A stretch of DNA of 64,000 bases from Gammaproteobacteria bacterium (GTDB lineage: Bacteria > Pseudomonadota > Gammaproteobacteria > Steroidobacterales > Foliamicaceae): the NCBI GenBank assembly GCA_026707445.1, contig JAPOWV010000071.1, positions 62,001 to 126,000 of the forward strand. Direction: 5' to 3'. Made by a program: the position numbers and the translations under genes. The notes under the pieces were generated by a model that saw only the letters and a program-made list of their open reading frames with translations, searched no databases and was not told the DNA's origin. Below are positions 49,492 through 58,191 of the stretch, one piece after another; position 1 is the first letter of the stretch, and each line of letters opens with the position of its first letter.

Positions 49492-50589
49492 TCAGCCGCG
49501 GGCGGCCACGGCAGCGCGCTCGCCGATGTCCAGCCACTCGTTCACCTGCTGCTGGAAGGCGGTGTATGAGGCGTAGATACGCGCGGCGTTTTCGTCGCGG
49601 GCAACGAGCTCGTCGATGACTTCCTGCGAGCGCAGGCGCAACTCCGCTATCACCGAGGCGGGGAAGGGGCGGATCTCGACCTTGCCTTCATTGCGAAGCT
49701 GCTGAAGGAACTGGGCGTTGCGGGCGCTGTACTCGGCGCCCAACAGGCTTTCCATATGGCCGCACGCGGACTTCACGATGTCCTGAAGGTCCTCCGGCAG
49801 CGCGTCCCAGGCCTCCTGGTTGATCGAGACCTCCAGGATCGCGCCCGGTTCGTGCCAGCCCGGATAGTAGTAGTACTGCGCCACTTCGTGCAGGCCGAAA
49901 CCGACGTCGTTGTACGGCCCCACCCACTCGGTGGCGTCCACGCTGCCGGTCTGCATGGCGGTATAGATTTCGCCGCCCGGCAACATCACCGGCGTGCCGC
50001 CGGCGCGTTGCAGCACTTCGCCGCCCAAACCCGGGATCCGCATCTTCAGGCCCCTGAGGTCGTCGGGCGAGTTGATTTCGCGGTTGAACCAGCCGCCCAT
50101 CTGGGTGCCGGTGTTGCCGCCCGTGAATACCATGACGCCGAACGGTTCGTAGAGTTCGCGCCACAGCTCCATGCCGCCGCCGTAGTGCAGCCAGGCGGAC
50201 GATTCCGTCGGCGTCATGCCGAACGGTATGGCGCCGAAGAACTGGGCCGCTTCCACCTGCGCCTTCCAGTAGTACGAAACGCCGTGCCCGATTTCCGCCG
50301 CGCCCGCGGACACGGCATTGAACACCTCGAACGGCGGAACCAGTTCGCCGGCCGCATAGACCTGCACCCTGATCCTGCCGGCGGAAGCCCGGTTAATGGT
50401 CTCCGCCAGCAGTGTGGCGGAGGTGCCGGTGCCCGGAAAGTTCGGCGGCCAGGTCGTGACCATCTTCCAGTTGAATGTCTCGACCGGCGAGGCGGGCGAT
50501 GCGTCTCCGGCTGCCGGCTGTTCCCGGCCGCAACCGGCCAGCGCCACGGCGCCGGCGCCGAGTCCGGCAAGAAGCTGTCTGCGTTTCAT
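49492..50589 (-). CDS. TRAP transporter substrate-binding protein (DctP/TakP-like lipoprotein)
   Basis: This 365-residue protein starts MKRRQLLAGLGAGAVALAGCG: a twin-arginine-like segment with a lipobox cysteine at about residue 21. The mature part has the DctP fold, with the WVGPYNDVGFGLHEVAQYYY and PGWHEPG motifs close to TakP-type, alpha-keto-acid-binding proteins. The ATG at 50589 has an AGGGGAAAG site. Its permease partners are probably the plus-strand genes at 42.4-44.3 kb, about 5 kb away with a receptor and soxC genes between. It is 22 bases downstream of the DUF6065-like gene. Confidence 0.87.
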   Translation of the reverse strand: MKRRQLLAGLGAGAVALAGCGREQPAAGDASPASPVETFNWKMVTTWPPNFPGTGTSATLLAETINRASAGRIRVQVYAAGELVPPFEVFNAVSAGAAEIGHGVSYYWKAQVEAAQFFGAIPFGMTPTESSAWLHYGGGMELWRELYEPFGVMVFTGGNTGTQMGGWFNREINSPDDLRGLKMRIPGLGGEVLQRAGGTPVMLPGGEIYTAMQTGSVDATEWVGPYNDVGFGLHEVAQYYYYPGWHEPGAILEVSINQEAWDALPEDLQDIVKSACGHMESLLGAEYSARNAQFLQQLRNEGKVEIRPFPASVIAELRLRSQEVIDELVARDENAARIYASYTAFQQQVNEWLDIGERAAVAARG

Positions 50590-50611
50590 ATCTTTCCCCT
50601 GATTCGTTACT

Positions 50612-51367
50612 TCATCCGTCGTCATCGCCGGGTTCGCGGAATTCGGACATCAGCACCTTGATCCGGTGATCGCTGAAGCGCCGGCCATCCAGGTGCGTGC
50701 CGCGCATGTAGTGGCCCTGCCACTTCTCCGCCGGGCGGCGGAACCGGTCCACCTCCAACTCCTTGTTGAAATCGCCCCGCGACCGGCTCCACCGAATGTG
50801 CTCCCTGGCCAGTTCCTTATCGTCCGACAGCGGCCGAATAACCGCGTCGAACTCTTCCGCGTATTGCCGGGGAATCGGAACCAGCCGGCATACCGGTTCG
50901 TCCTTTTCGAAGGTCACCCAGGTCCGCTTGCGGGTAAAGCGCCAGTTCATCGTGAAGGTGTAGGGCGCCCAGTCGGTCTCGATAATGCCTTCCAACGGCG
51001 CGATGGCGTCCTTGGCGGTGTTGGCCAGGCCCTTGCACCAGAGGTTGTGGCCCTTGCTGGTGCGAAACAGGTAACCGAGGGTGAAAGTGAGCACTCCGCT
51101 TCCAAAATGAGCGCTGATCAGTTCGGATTTTTCCCCGGGAAAGCGAATCTCCACGCCCTCCTTGGCCGGCTTGCCGTTCCATCGCGCCCTGAATTCGACC
51201 GGACAGAGCACGTCCCAGCCGGTCTGGTTGGCGATCAACAGCGGCAGGCAGCGGTTGGCGAAATGATCGACCGTCGCGTCCATCCACTCCCTGGCGCGCG
51301 CGGCGCGGCGCAGCTTCATCGGCCGCTCTATCAGCGGATAGGCGATGATCTGAAGTTTGTCGCTCAC
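50612..51367 (-). CDS. DUF6065-like protein of unknown function
   Basis: I do not know a function for this 251-residue protein. The N-terminal half matches what I recall of DUF6065: LQIIAYPLIERPMKLRRAAR, REWMDATVDHFANRCLPLLIANQTGWDVLCP and VLTFTLGYLFRTSKGHNLWCKGL. It is a soluble, Trp/Arg-rich protein with no signal peptide. I chose GTG at 51367; the open frame runs further only as antisense to polA. It is upstream of the TRAP binding protein on the same strand, 22 bases away, and may be co-transcribed with it. Confidence 0.6.
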   Translation of the reverse strand: MSDKLQIIAYPLIERPMKLRRAARAREWMDATVDHFANRCLPLLIANQTGWDVLCPVEFRARWNGKPAKEGVEIRFPGEKSELISAHFGSGVLTFTLGYLFRTSKGHNLWCKGLANTAKDAIAPLEGIIETDWAPYTFTMNWRFTRKRTWVTFEKDEPVCRLVPIPRQYAEEFDAVIRPLSDDKELAREHIRWSRSRGDFNKELEVDRFRRPAEKWQGHYMRGTHLDGRRFSDHRIKVLMSEFREPGDDDG

Positions 51368-51479
51368 GAAGCCCGCCCAATCCCAGGCAACACGGTGCCG
51401 TAAGGGTACACTTGCCGGCGTGTTGGCGCATCTCCGCTCCGCCCCGGCAAACCGGACCCGGTTCCTTTCCCGAGAAGCC

Positions 51480-51641
51480 GTGCCGTGTCGCCGCACGGCA
51501 CTCGCAACGTTCCTGCTTGCTCTGGCGCTCTCGGGCTGCGGTTTCAGCGGGGCGCTGTATATCCCCGAGGAAACTCCGCCGGCGCCGCAGGAGCAACCTG
51601 TGCCGGAGGACGAAGGCCCGGCAGCCGAAGCAGGGACATGA
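51480..51641 (+). CDS. small LptM-like lipoprotein
   Basis: This 53-residue protein has a short hydrophobic signal and the lipobox ALALSGCGFSGALYIPEE, a close match to LptM/YifL, where CGxxGPLYxP follows the acylated cysteine. LptM helps oxidative maturation of LptD in the outer membrane. The GTG at 51480 is my start; the frame is open upstream. It overlaps polA by ATGA. LptM usually precedes lysA, so the polA neighbour is less usual. The tail is acidic and Pro-rich. Confidence 0.7.
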   Translation: MPCRRTALATFLLALALSGCGFSGALYIPEETPPAPQEQPVPEDEGPAAEAGT

Positions 51642-54316
51642 ACAGGCTCCTGCTGGTCGACGGAACGGCCTACCTGTTTCGCGCCTATTACGCGCTTCCT
51701 GCGTTCACCACGGCCGACGGCCGGCCCACGGGCGCCCTGCACGGCGTCGTGAGCATGATCCAGCGATTGCTTCGCGAAGAACCGCCGGACCTGCTGGCGT
51801 TCGTGATGGATGCGCCCGGACCCACGTTCCGCGACGAGATCTATCCGGAGTACAAGGCCAACCGCGACGTGATGCCCGAAGACCTGCGCGAGCAGATCGA
51901 ACCGGTGGTGAACGTGGTCGAGGCGATGGGCGTGCCGCTGCTGCGCGTGCCCGGCGTGGAAGCCGATGACGTGATCGGCACGCTTGCCGCGCAGGCCCGG
52001 GATGAAGGGCTGGACACGCTGATCTCCACCAACGACAAGGACTTCGCCCAGCTCGTGGGTCCTCGCGTCAGACTGGTCAACTGGATCAACAACCGCGTGA
52101 TGGACAGCGCGGGGGTCGAGGAAAAATTCGGCGTCCCGCCGGAGCGTATCCGCGACTACCTCGCCCTGGCCGGCGACACCTCCGACAACATCCCCGGCGT
52201 GCGCGGGGTGGGGCCCAAGACTGCCGCCAAGTGGCTTCAGGCCTATGGGAGCCTGGACGGCGTCAAGGAGAACGCCGGCGACATTCGCGGCAAGGCCGGT
52301 GAAACCTTGCGGGCCAGCTTCGCCGACGTGGACCTTTCGCTTGAGCTGGCCACCATACGCGAGGACGTTGCGCTCGACGTGACGCCGCGGAACCTCACTC
52401 TCAAGCCGCCGGACATGGACACGCTCGAGAAGCTCTGCAAGACGTTCGAACTCAACAGCTTTCTTCGCAGCCTTCAGGAGTCCGCCCCGGCCGCACCCAA
52501 ACGAATGGATTACCAGGCGGTCCTGAATTCGGAACAATTGGAAGAATGGACCGCGCGACTGCGGGCAGCTCCCGCCGCAAGCCTCAGCATAGAAGTGTCG
52601 GGCGAGAACCCCATGGAACTCCGGCTCGCGGGCCTGGCCGTATCCACCGGAGAGGGCGAAGGCGCCTACGTGCCGCTGGCGCCCCGCGATCTGACGGCGG
52701 AGGCGGTGGAACGATCCGACGGCAGGGACTTGCTTGCCGGGCTGAAAGCCTGGCTGGAGGACGCTGACGCGATCAAGGTCGGCCACAACCTCAAGTTCAT
52801 CAGCCACGCGCTGGCGAATCACGGCATCGGACTGGAAGGCGCAGCCGGCGACACGATGCTGGACTCATACGTTTTCAACTCCACTGCGATCACCCACGAT
52901 TTCGGGAAGGCGGTAAAGCACTACCTCGACCTGGACTGCATTGCGCCGGAAGATGTGTTCGGGAAGGGCCGGGGCAAACTTTCCCCGGCGCAGGCGCCTC
53001 TGGAACAGGTCACTCCCTACGCTGCGCAGAAAGCGGACTACACGCTCAGACTGCACCAGCACCTGACCGGGAAACTGGACCATGAACCGACTCTCAAGGA
53101 AGTACTTTCGCGAATGGAAATGCCGCTGTCGCCGGTATTGGCCCGAATGGAGCGCGCCGGGGTGCTGGTCGATGCGAGCGTCCTGTCGGAACACTCGAAG
53201 GAACTGGCCGAACAGTTGCAGCAACTGCAGAACCGGGCTTTCGAACAGGCGGGCAGGGAGTTCAACCTGGGTTCACCCAAACAACTCGGCGACGTTCTGT
53301 TCAATCGCCTGGGACTTGAACCGGTGCGTCGCACTTCGACCGGTCAGCCATCCACGTCGGAATCGGTCCTGCACGAACTGGCGGCGGTGCATCCCCTGCC
53401 GGAAACGATTCTGCAGTTCCGCAATCTGTCCAAGCTCAAGTCCGGCTACACGGACGCTCTTCCGGCCAGCATCGACCCGACTACCGGACGTGTCCACACC
53501 TCGTACCAGCAGGCCGTCGCCGCCACCGGTCGACTCTCATCCATCCACCCGAACCTGCAGAACATCCCGGCGCGCACCGGGGAGGGCCGGCGCATCCGTC
53601 AGGCTTTCGTCGCGCCCGAGGGGCGGGTGCTGATCTCCGCCGACTATTCGCAGATCGAACTGCGCATCATGGCCCAGCTCTCCGGGGACGAAGGCTTGCG
53701 CAGGGCGTTCTCCGAAGACATGGACGTGCACCGGGCCACCGCCGCCGAAGTGTTCGACACGCCGCCCGATTCGGTCAGCGCCGATCAGCGGCGGGCCGCC
53801 AAGGCAATCAATTTCGGGCTCATCTACGGCATGTCACCATTCGGTCTCGCCCGGCAGCTCGCTGTCACCCGCGGGGAGGCCCAGGAGTACGTCAACCACT
53901 ACTTCGCCCGCTACCCCGGCGTGCAGCAGTACATGGAAAGGACCCGCAAGCAGGCCCATGAGCAGGGTTGGGTGGAGACGCTGTTCGGCCGGCGGCTATA
54001 CCTGCCGGACATCCGGGTCCGGGACTTTCGCCGGCGCAGTTACGCCGAACGAAGCGCGATCAACGCGCCGATGCAGGGGACCGCTGCCGATATCATCAAG
54101 CGCGCCATGATCGTCATCGACGAGTGGCTTCAGCCGCGGCCCGACAAGGCACAGCTGATCATGCAGGTGCACGACGAGTTGGTGTTCGAGTGCGAGCGGG
54201 ACTTCGCCGGTGAACTGGCCGCCGAAGTCACGGGGATGATGGCGGGAGCGGCATCACTGGAAGTTCCGCTCAAGGTGGACCTCGGCCAGGGCCCGAACTG
54301 GGACGCTGCACACTGA
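51638..54316 (+). CDS. polA: DNA polymerase I with degenerate 3'-5' exonuclease site
   Basis: PolA fills gaps and removes RNA primers. The 892-residue protein has an intact 5'-nuclease domain (FRDEIYPEYKANR, GVEADDVIGTLA, STNDKDFAQL) and polymerase motifs A (DYSQIELRIMAQLSGDE), B (RRAAKAINFGLIYG) and C (QVHDELVFE). The proofreading domain is present, but its catalytic carboxylates are mostly lost. Compared with E. coli D355, E357, D424 and D501, it has Ser317, Glu319, Ile388 and Lys465; Tyr461 (E. coli Y497) remains. So proofreading should be absent. I chose the ATG at 51638 from the ATGA overlap with the lipoprotein gene. Confidence 0.95.
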   Translation: MNRLLLVDGTAYLFRAYYALPAFTTADGRPTGALHGVVSMIQRLLREEPPDLLAFVMDAPGPTFRDEIYPEYKANRDVMPEDLREQIEPVVNVVEAMGVPLLRVPGVEADDVIGTLAAQARDEGLDTLISTNDKDFAQLVGPRVRLVNWINNRVMDSAGVEEKFGVPPERIRDYLALAGDTSDNIPGVRGVGPKTAAKWLQAYGSLDGVKENAGDIRGKAGETLRASFADVDLSLELATIREDVALDVTPRNLTLKPPDMDTLEKLCKTFELNSFLRSLQESAPAAPKRMDYQAVLNSEQLEEWTARLRAAPAASLSIEVSGENPMELRLAGLAVSTGEGEGAYVPLAPRDLTAEAVERSDGRDLLAGLKAWLEDADAIKVGHNLKFISHALANHGIGLEGAAGDTMLDSYVFNSTAITHDFGKAVKHYLDLDCIAPEDVFGKGRGKLSPAQAPLEQVTPYAAQKADYTLRLHQHLTGKLDHEPTLKEVLSRMEMPLSPVLARMERAGVLVDASVLSEHSKELAEQLQQLQNRAFEQAGREFNLGSPKQLGDVLFNRLGLEPVRRTSTGQPSTSESVLHELAAVHPLPETILQFRNLSKLKSGYTDALPASIDPTTGRVHTSYQQAVAATGRLSSIHPNLQNIPARTGEGRRIRQAFVAPEGRVLISADYSQIELRIMAQLSGDEGLRRAFSEDMDVHRATAAEVFDTPPDSVSADQRRAAKAINFGLIYGMSPFGLARQLAVTRGEAQEYVNHYFARYPGVQQYMERTRKQAHEQGWVETLFGRRLYLPDIRVRDFRRRSYAERSAINAPMQGTAADIIKRAMIVIDEWLQPRPDKAQLIMQVHDELVFECERDFAGELAAEVTGMMAGAASLEVPLKVDLGQGPNWDAAH

Positions 54317-55316
54317 CTCCCCCGGGAACGGGGGCGTGCCGCTCAAGCAGCGCTTCGCTTTCCTGCCAGAGCCGCGCTCCGGCATCTTTGTCCATCGCCA
54401 GGCGCGACGGACGCGTCTCGCGCATGACGTGCAGGTATGCGCCGCTGCGCCGGCCCGTCTCTCCCGCGCAGCAGAGGTAGACCACGGGTCTGGCCGCCCT
54501 TCGCGGGCTCAGGCAGAACAGCCGCATGAGCGGGTAGATCAGCGGTCTCAGAAAGACCGGCGCCTCCCGTGCAATGCCGGTGGCGACCGGACCGGGGCAC
54601 AGCGAGTGGACCGCGACTCGAGTTTCGCTGGCCGGGTTGAGCCGGCGGCTCAGTTCCTGCGCGTAGGTGCACAGATGCAGTTTGCTCAGCCCGTAGTGCT
54701 TGAGGCTGTCCCGCAGTCCATAGTCGATAAACGTGCCGAACCGGTCGAAGTCGATCGGGCCGGCGGACCGGTGGGCCTCCGAGCCGACGAAGACGATCCG
54801 CGGAGCTTCTTCCCCTTGAAGGCGCGGCCGGATCAGGCCGTCGGCCAGCAGCCGGGCCACCAACATCCGGTTGGCCAGAAAATGCACTGCGAACATCACC
54901 TCGTAACCCTGCGGCGTCCGGCGCGCCAGGCGCGGGATAAGCCCCGCGTTAAGAACGGCGATATCGATCCGGCGCGCGCTGCTCTTCAGTTCGTCGCACA
55001 GCCTCGCGACGGAATCCAGGTCGGCGAGATCGACCCTGAGCATTTCCACCCGGCCCGAACCGGACAGTCGCCTGACCTCCTGGCCGGCCTGCGGATGACC
55101 GCTGCGGCAGGCCATCAGCACGTGGGCGCCACGCCTTGCCAGGTCGACCGCCACGGCCTTGCCCAGCCCGGCGTTGGCCCCCGTGATCAGGCAGACCTTC
55201 CCGTCAATCCGCAAGTCTTCCGGCACCGGGCGTATATTCCCACCTTTGGAAACGCGGCCCCGGACCGCCGCGCTCAGCGCGCGCCGAACGTGGTTGTCGT
55301 CGCCGCCGGCCCTCAC
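54270..55316 (-). CDS. short-chain dehydrogenase/reductase (retinol dehydrogenase-like)
   Basis: This 348-residue protein has the SDR cofactor loop LITGANAGLGKAVAVDLARRG, the NAG motif (AVLNAGLIPR) and the catalytic tyrosine and lysine in LKHYGLSKLHLCTYAQ. The pattern resembles retinol dehydrogenase-like, NADP-dependent oxidoreductases of unknown substrate. I chose GTG at 55316, whose GTGA overlaps the engB stop, giving a coupled pair. Its first about 30 residues are low-complexity and may be extra. The last 47 bases overlap the end of polA, tail to tail. Confidence 0.8.
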   Translation of the reverse strand: MRAGGDDNHVRRALSAAVRGRVSKGGNIRPVPEDLRIDGKVCLITGANAGLGKAVAVDLARRGAHVLMACRSGHPQAGQEVRRLSGSGRVEMLRVDLADLDSVARLCDELKSSARRIDIAVLNAGLIPRLARRTPQGYEVMFAVHFLANRMLVARLLADGLIRPRLQGEEAPRIVFVGSEAHRSAGPIDFDRFGTFIDYGLRDSLKHYGLSKLHLCTYAQELSRRLNPASETRVAVHSLCPGPVATGIAREAPVFLRPLIYPLMRLFCLSPRRAARPVVYLCCAGETGRRSGAYLHVMRETRPSRLAMDKDAGARLWQESEALLERHAPVPGGVSVQRPSSGPGRGPP

Positions 55317-55888
55317 GCGTCCAGCCAGGACTCGATTACGCCGCGGGCTTCTTCCACGCCCACGGACCGCAACGCGGAAAACTCCTGGGCCGTGCCGGTC
55401 CCGGCGAGAAGCCGCTCCGCTTCCCGCAGGGTCTCCGTCAGGACGCCGCGTTTGAGGCGGTCGCACTTGTTCATCAGCAGATGCACGGGCGCTTCAGCCG
55501 CCGCGCAGACGTCGAGCATGCGCAGGTCAAGCTCGCCCACCCCGCGGCGCGCGTCCACGACGACAAAGACGCCGCGCAGCGATCCGCGGCGCCGGAAATA
55601 ATCGCTCATCATCCCTTCCCACTGCCTGCGGACCCGTAACGGCGCGGCGGCGTAACCATAGCCCGGCAGGTCCACGATCCGCCGCTGCTCGCCGACGGAG
55701 AAGAACTGCAGCATCTGGGTGCGCCCCGGGGTCTTGCTGGAACGGGCGAGTCCCCGCCGGTTCAGGATGGCGTTGATCGAGCTGGACTTGCCGGAATTCG
55801 AGCGGCCGGCGAACGCCACCTCGGCGCCCGCGTCTTCAGGGTACTGCTTCCAGGACGCCGCTGATTTCAGGAATGTAGCTTGCAACAT
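55313..55888 (-). CDS. engB: ribosome biogenesis GTP-binding protein YsxC/EngB
   Basis: EngB is a small TRAFAC GTPase needed for 50S assembly. The 191-residue protein has P-loop AFAGRSNSGKSSSINAIL, SKTPGRTQMLQFF (G2), DLPGYGYA (G3) and MNKCDRLKRG (G4). I chose ATG at 55888; an in-frame TTG at 55906 is weaker. The typical GRSNVGKSS reads GRSNSGKSS. It diverges from dsbA with 47 bases between starts. Confidence 0.94.
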   Translation of the reverse strand: MLQATFLKSAASWKQYPEDAGAEVAFAGRSNSGKSSSINAILNRRGLARSSKTPGRTQMLQFFSVGEQRRIVDLPGYGYAAAPLRVRRQWEGMMSDYFRRRGSLRGVFVVVDARRGVGELDLRMLDVCAAAEAPVHLLMNKCDRLKRGVLTETLREAERLLAGTGTAQEFSALRSVGVEEARGVIESWLDA

Positions 55889-55935
55889 GGATAATCGCGC
55901 CGGCAATGGCTGTCCGCGGCAGAGGTGGGTACACT

Positions 55936-56607
55936 ATGCAAAAAATTCCGCAAAAGATGAAACCCAAATACCGCAATCTGCTGCTCGCAGTCCTCGTCCT
56001 GGTCGCCGCGCCCTTTGCGCAGGCCCAGGATGCATCCAACTGGAACTACCAGGAGGGCGTCCACTACGACCGCCTGGTGCCGGTGCAAGGGACCTCCAGC
56101 CCCCCGGACAAGATCGAGGTGGCCGAGTTCTTCTGGTACGGCTGCGTCTATTGCTACCGGATGGACGCCTACGTCGAGGAGTGGAAGAAGGATCAACCGC
56201 AGGAAGTCAACTTCATCAATATCCCGGCGCTGTGGGACCCGACGATGGAAACGCACGCACGGCTGTTTCTGGCGCTGCAGGCGGTGGGCGAACTGGACGC
56301 CGCGCACAGGGACGTGTTCCGTGCGATCCACACCGAAAACCGGTTGCTGCTGCGGCTCGGCGACCAGGAGCGCTTCGCGCAGCGCTACGGAGTCTCGGCG
56401 GACGATTACCGCAACGCCTTCCGGTCATTCTCGGTCGAATCCAGCCTGCGCAGGATCAAGGACCTGATGCGGCGATACCGCATTCTGGCGGTGCCGGCCT
56501 TCGTCGTGAACGGCAAGTACGTGGTGCGCGTGACGCCCGACAGTGACATGCCCCAATTGCTGGAAATCGTGGACGAACTGGTAGCGCGCGAACTCTCCGA
56601 GCGCTGA
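55936..56607 (+). CDS. dsbA: thiol:disulfide interchange protein DsbA
   Basis: DsbA introduces disulfides into periplasmic proteins. The 223-residue protein has a signal peptide (LLLAVLVLVAAPFAQAQ), a thioredoxin fold and an active site at Cys70-Val-Tyr-Cys73 (FWYGCVYCYRMD), with the cis-proline in LAVPAFVVNGKYVVRV. E. coli has CPHC; here the two inner residues are Val-Tyr, which should change the redox potential. The ATG at 55936 follows an AGAGGTGG ribosome-binding sequence. It converges on the CitE-like gene with 15 bases between stops. Confidence 0.92.
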   Translation: MQKIPQKMKPKYRNLLLAVLVLVAAPFAQAQDASNWNYQEGVHYDRLVPVQGTSSPPDKIEVAEFFWYGCVYCYRMDAYVEEWKKDQPQEVNFINIPALWDPTMETHARLFLALQAVGELDAAHRDVFRAIHTENRLLLRLGDQERFAQRYGVSADDYRNAFRSFSVESSLRRIKDLMRRYRILAVPAFVVNGKYVVRVTPDSDMPQLLEIVDELVARELSER

Positions 56608-56622
56608 TCTCGCCGGCGCCCG

Positions 56623-57486
56623 CTATTCGTAGCGGCGCAGGAGCTTGCGGGCCTGGGCCAGGTGCGGCTGGTCCACCATTTTTCCGCGAATCGACATGAC
56701 GCCGGTCTCGCCGGAACGCTCGAAGGCCTCGACGATCTCACGCGCCTCGGCCAGTTGCTCGTCGCTGGGCGTGAACACCTCGTTGAGGATCTCCACCTGC
56801 GCCGGGTGAATCGCCGCGCCGCCGACGTAGCCCATTTCCAGCGCTTCCTCGGCAAAACGGCGGAAGCCGTCCAGGTTGCGGAAGTCGGCATAGACCGCCT
56901 CGATCGCATCCACCTCGGCCACGGTGGCCGCCGCCAGGGTCAGCGCTCGGGCGATTTCGTATAGCGGCAACAGGCTGCCGTCTTCACGGCGGCGTCGCAG
57001 CGCGCCCACGTCGGTCCCCAGGTCCTCCGAACCCCAGCTCAGCGCGGTCAGCCGGGGCAATCCGGGGCGGTACTCGTGCAGCGACATCAGGCCGCGGGCG
57101 GTCTCGCCGGCCAGCGCCAGGATCTTCGCCGGCCCGCTGCGCTTCGGGTCCTCCAACCGGTGCATCAATTCCGCCACGGCAAAAACGTCGGCCGTGGAAC
57201 GCGGTTTGGGCAGGACAATACCGTCGGCCGCGCCGGCCATCGCCGCTTCAACATCCTCCCGCCAGTAAGGCGTATGCAGGCCGTTGATGCGCACCCACAA
57301 GGGAGCGCCGTCGCGCGCGGCCGAGCCGAGGTATTCGGCAATCATCTTCCGGGCAACCGGCTTGCGGGCCGGACTTACCGAGTCCTCCACGTCGAGGATC
57401 AGGATGTCGGCGCCGGTCGAGGGTCCCTTGGCGAGCTTGCGCTCGCTGTCGCCGGGCACGAACAGCCAGGATCGCCGTCCTTTCAT
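56623..57486 (-). CDS. CoA ester lyase of the HpcH/HpaI (CitE-like) family
   Basis: This 287-residue protein has the family start RRSWLFVPGDSERKLAKGPS, the acidic metal site LILDVEDSV, the substrate arginine in LWVRINGL, and an extended EDLGTDVGALRRR segment. Members cleave or hydrolyse malyl-CoA, beta-methylmalyl-CoA or citramalyl-CoA; the substrate here is open. The ATG at 57486 overlaps the moaE stop by ATGA, so it is coupled to molybdopterin synthase genes although no functional link is obvious. Confidence 0.85.
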   Translation of the reverse strand: MKGRRSWLFVPGDSERKLAKGPSTGADILILDVEDSVSPARKPVARKMIAEYLGSAARDGAPLWVRINGLHTPYWREDVEAAMAGAADGIVLPKPRSTADVFAVAELMHRLEDPKRSGPAKILALAGETARGLMSLHEYRPGLPRLTALSWGSEDLGTDVGALRRRREDGSLLPLYEIARALTLAAATVAEVDAIEAVYADFRNLDGFRRFAEEALEMGYVGGAAIHPAQVEILNEVFTPSDEQLAEAREIVEAFERSGETGVMSIRGKMVDQPHLAQARKLLRRYE

Positions 57487-57914
57487 GCGCCCTCCGGCGG
57501 CGCCGCGTTGATCCACTCGGCCGGGCCTTCCGGGTAGTGCTCGCGCTTCCAGATCGGGACGCGCTTCTTCACCTCGTCGATGACGAAGCGTGCGGCGGCA
57601 AAGGCTTCTTCGCGGTGCCCGGCGGCGACGCCCACCCACACCGCCGGCTCGCCGATCGCCAGGTCGCCGGTGCGATGCACGCAGCGCACCTTGCCTACGC
57701 CGAACTTCTCCCTGACCTCGCCAAGAACGCGTTCACCTTCGCTTACCGCCAACTCCTCGTAGCACTCGTACTCGAGCCGGGTCACCGCGCGTCCCTCGTT
57801 ATGGTTGCGGACGCGCCCGCAGAAGGACACCACGGCGCCGGAAGCCGCATCCTCGAGTCCGGCGATTTCCTCCGCCGGCACGATTTCGCTCCGGCTGATG
57901 CGGAAATCGCTCAT
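57483..57914 (-). CDS. moaE: molybdopterin synthase catalytic subunit MoaE
   Basis: MoaE with MoaD converts precursor Z (cPMP) to molybdopterin. The 143-residue protein contains the conserved FCGRVRNHNEGRAVTRLEYECYEEL segment in its parts, HRTGDLAIGE, and the active-site lysine motif KKRVPIWKREHYPEG. The ATG at 57914 overlaps the moaD stop (ATGA). It serves molybdenum enzymes such as the SoxC-type dehydrogenase. Confidence 0.94.
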   Translation of the reverse strand: MSDFRISRSEIVPAEEIAGLEDAASGAVVSFCGRVRNHNEGRAVTRLEYECYEELAVSEGERVLGEVREKFGVGKVRCVHRTGDLAIGEPAVWVGVAAGHREEAFAAARFVIDEVKKRVPIWKREHYPEGPAEWINAAPPEGA

Positions 57915-58147
57915 CCGCCCGCGACCGGAGGAATGAACACGACGCGGTCGCCGTCGGCAAGGCGCCAGTCCCACGCCCGGAATTCATCGTTGACCGCAAC
58001 CTTGAGACCGGTCTGCGCCGGAAGGTCGCGCCGCGGAGCCAACTCGCGGTAGAGCTCCCGCGGCGTGGCCGCGCGCGTCTCCAGGGTTTCATGTTCCAAC
58101 CCGGCCCGCTCGCGCAGCATGGCGAAATAGTCAACGCGAACGCGCAT
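57911..58147 (-). CDS. moaD: molybdopterin synthase sulfur carrier subunit MoaD
   Basis: MoaD carries a C-terminal thiocarboxylate to MoaE. The 78-residue ubiquitin-fold protein begins VRVDYFAMLRERAG and ends in the required Gly-Gly (VFIPPVAGG). The order moaD-moaE with ATGA overlap is typical. Other moa genes are not in the window. Confidence 0.94.
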   Translation of the reverse strand: MRVRVDYFAMLRERAGLEHETLETRAATPRELYRELAPRRDLPAQTGLKVAVNDEFRAWDWRLADGDRVVFIPPVAGG

Positions 58148-58191
58148 CGTTTGCCGACAGAAATTTCATCGCGTAATGCTACATTAGCGAC

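Noticed and set aside
51368-52822. N-terminal extension of the DUF6065-like frame into polA
   Set aside because: The extension is antisense to polA and unlike any protein; the family-like sequence begins at the GTG at 51367.
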